36,019 nucleotides of DNA from Alienimonas chondri. GTDB taxonomy: Bacteria > Planctomycetota > Planctomycetia > Planctomycetales > Planctomycetaceae. Below, piece by piece: positions 34,648 to 36,019 of the stretch; position 1 is the stretch's first letter, and each line of letters starts with the position of its first letter. Below the pieces are notes generated by a model, which saw only the letters and a list, made by a program, of their open reading frames with translations, made no database searches and was not told the origin of the DNA. Location of the stretch: the NCBI RefSeq assembly GCF_013036045.1, contig NZ_WTPX01000075.1:1-36019 (forward strand), read 5' to 3'. The position numbers were made by a program, and so were the translations under genes.

Positions 34648-35823
34648 TCAACCTGCTTGTAGACCGGAGTGAGAGACTGCTGCAACAATCTCATTAACCG
34701 ACCGAACGCTTGCTGCATGTACTTCGGCGAGTCGGTCACGATGAAATACAATGGGTTCGCAACCCACCAGTTCCTCAGCCATCTTTAGAGGTTCCCCATC
34801 CAGAATTCGACGACGGTCGACGGATGGACCAGGCACTGTGACCCCCAAGTCACTAAGCAGGTTGACGCACTTCGCCGAGTACAGCACTGGTCGAAACGGT
34901 ACACCAGCGATCATCGCGGACACTAACGCATGAAATCGCGTGGGAATAAACAGTTCACATGCCGACACCTCTGACAAGAGTTGGTCAAGGCTGGACGGGG
35001 GGGAAAGGATCTTAATCTGGCTGCCCGCAAAGAAACTTCGAGAGAAAACGAAGTCGCCGACGGAAAAAGGAATTATCCGAACCTCCCTATATTGTCGAGC
35101 TAGCAAGTCAAGGACCCCCTTCATCATCGCCATGTACTGGCGATGCGCGATGTCGAGTCGGGAGGCAAAATCCGGGTCGCTTCGAGCAAGCGTCTCCCGG
35201 AGATGAACGCTCGGCCTCAAGCACCCATCTCGATGAATTTCGCAGTAGAACGGGAGAATATTGACTCCGCATACCCCTTTCTGAGAGACACCGCCCATTG
35301 ACTGAAGCCCGCCGCTAAATACAAGATCCGGCGCGTAGCATACTTGTTCGACTCCGATCTCGTTTCTCATGTAGGACTCCGCCCAACGACTTCGAACGCA
35401 GAAGAATGGAATTCGTCGGATTTTCTGGAGCAGTGGACCGGGCGCCTCATGCAAAGCGCAGTGTGGCGAAGTGCCGATCACGAAAACCTTCTCCGGCGAC
35501 GCGACCGAAAACATACGTCTAAAGTAGCTCTCGTCGCCGAGCTCGCCTCCTCCCATAATAACGGCCGGGCGTGGACCCACTGCCTCCACAGATCCGTGCG
35601 AGACTCTGAGGCAGTCAATTCCAGACTTCTGAAAGGCTCCGTAGAGAACATCGCCCATAAAACGATCGCCGATGTTTGATGAAAAGTACGCCCCCGAGAG
35701 AGCAATGGACTGTCGATCGATGCGAGTCCGAACCCATTGATGCCGCAGGGCTATCTTAGAAACAAAGCGGTCTTGTAAGTACCTCCAGCGATCTCGAGTG
35801 CTGAGCTTGAGGAGATCAGACAT
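34648..35823 (-). CDS. Polysaccharide pyruvyl transferase family protein
   Basis: The 391-residue product shows ALSGAYFSSNIGDRFMGDVL near the N-terminus, the NxGD motif of the CsaB/WcaK pyruvyltransferase family. VIMGGGELGDESYF, FCVRSRWAESYM, FSVGDFVFSRSF, and the late motif IPTRFHALVSAMIAGVPFRP complete the GT-B-like pattern. It probably transfers pyruvate from phosphoenolpyruvate as a ketal on a sugar, adding negative charge to the polysaccharide. The DNA is visibly more AT-rich, with less GC at third codon positions than its neighbours, suggesting recent acquisition. Its start overlaps the preceding stop by 8 bases. Confidence 0.87.
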   Translation of the reverse strand: MSDLLKLSTRDRWRYLQDRFVSKIALRHQWVRTRIDRQSIALSGAYFSSNIGDRFMGDVLYGAFQKSGIDCLRVSHGSVEAVGPRPAVIMGGGELGDESYFRRMFSVASPEKVFVIGTSPHCALHEAPGPLLQKIRRIPFFCVRSRWAESYMRNEIGVEQVCYAPDLVFSGGLQSMGGVSQKGVCGVNILPFYCEIHRDGCLRPSVHLRETLARSDPDFASRLDIAHRQYMAMMKGVLDLLARQYREVRIIPFSVGDFVFSRSFFAGSQIKILSPPSSLDQLLSEVSACELFIPTRFHALVSAMIAGVPFRPVLYSAKCVNLLSDLGVTVPGPSVDRRRILDGEPLKMAEELVGCEPIVFHRDRLAEVHAASVRSVNEIVAAVSHSGLQAG

Positions 35824-36019
35824 CTGGCGAACCTTCCATCTTCATAATCGATTGAGCGATCAAGCACTTTCCCCACGCGCGGAGCCTCCAGGGCTCTAAA
35901 AGAGCTGCTGTTTTCAGGTAGCGACTCGCGCGAGGGTTACGGCGGATCAGAAGGCCGCTGCCGACGTGGTACGCCGCCGCCGCCGCCGCTCGTCGGCGGC
36001 GGCGGCGGCGTACCACGTC
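35816..36019 (-). CDS. C-terminal fragment of a glycosyltransferase-like protein, cut by window edge
   Basis: The frame ends at TGA 35818-35816 and reads YHVGSGLLIRRNPRASRYLK, then TAALLEPWRLRAWGKCLIA and QSIMKMEGSPDV. The helical, Arg/Leu-rich tail resembles the C-terminus of GT2-type transferases, but without the catalytic part the family is only a guess. Upstream of the YHVGSG peptide the frame passes through a perfect inverted repeat and gives an Arg-run/Ala-run peptide. That part is probably not native protein. Confidence 0.45.
   Translation of the reverse strand, partial: DVVRRRRRRRAAAAAAYHVGSGLLIRRNPRASRYLKTAALLEPWRLRAWGKCLIAQSIMKMEGSPDV
35963..36019. repeat. Perfect 26-bp inverted repeat at the right window edge
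   Basis: The left arm is 35963-35988, the loop CTCGT is 35989-35993, and the right arm is 35994-36019, ending exactly at the last base. Each arm begins or ends with GACGTGGTAC and carries a GCC/GGC triplet run. It may be an assembly or amplification fold-back or a true hairpin. Confidence 0.85.

Overview
The window looks like a contig from a high-GC planctomycete (Planctomycetota). The evidence is the PVC-type dehydrogenase and heme-binding proteins, a ThuA-domain protein, five secreted sulfatases in one run, and many signal-peptide hydrolases. There are no rRNA genes, CRISPR arrays or complete insertion sequences. The only tRNA trace is a broken one.

Region 1 (about 1-9390) is mixed. It holds a 3'-truncated AI-2E-family transporter, a frameshifted response-regulator receiver remnant and a Tat-exported metallophosphoesterase. 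Two secreted minus-strand proteins follow: one with a transglutaminase-like Cys/His/Asp triad, and one with a concanavalin-like, polysaccharide-lyase-like body and a C-terminal Fn3-like part. A DapA/aldolase-family enzyme and an NAD-dependent epimerase close the region.

Region 2 (about 9390-24645) is a plus-strand locus for extracellular carbohydrate breakdown. It begins with a HEAT/cytochrome c protein, a PVC beta-propeller dehydrogenase and a ThuA-domain protein. Five formylglycine sulfatases follow, with a dead alpha/beta hydrolase between the first and second, and then a sialate O-acetylesterase-like SGNH esterase. The inferred logic is removal of sulfate and acyl groups from a sulfated polysaccharide, with sugar oxidation and uptake alongside. 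No sulfatase-activating enzyme (FGE or anSME) lies in the window.

Region 3 (about 24835-36019) starts with the 5' half of a tRNA with a CAU anticodon. The match stops right after the anticodon loop and is followed by GTTGTAG/CTACAAC palindromes, an arrangement that resembles an integration site. Beyond it lies an exopolysaccharide or O-antigen-like cluster. A plus-strand UDP-glucuronate 4-epimerase-like gene faces a long minus-strand operon. In transcription order the operon encodes a glycosyltransferase tail, a polysaccharide pyruvyl transferase, GT2, GT4, an O-antigen ligase/polymerase-like membrane protein, GT4, GT4, an FkbM methyltransferase, a methyltransferase that has lost its SAM motif I, and a WcaF-like acetyltransferase. 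Most junctions overlap by 1-8 bases, which suggests translational coupling. The pyruvyl transferase gene is visibly more AT-rich than its neighbours.

The window ends in a perfect 26-bp inverted repeat with a 5-nt loop, which may be an assembly fold-back. The strongest points for a second look are the three decayed genes (receiver domain, alpha/beta hydrolase, methyltransferase), the half-tRNA boundary, the split and order-reversed PVC dehydrogenase/cytochrome pair, and the variety of sulfatase activation motifs. I did not find a clearly new defence or signalling system.
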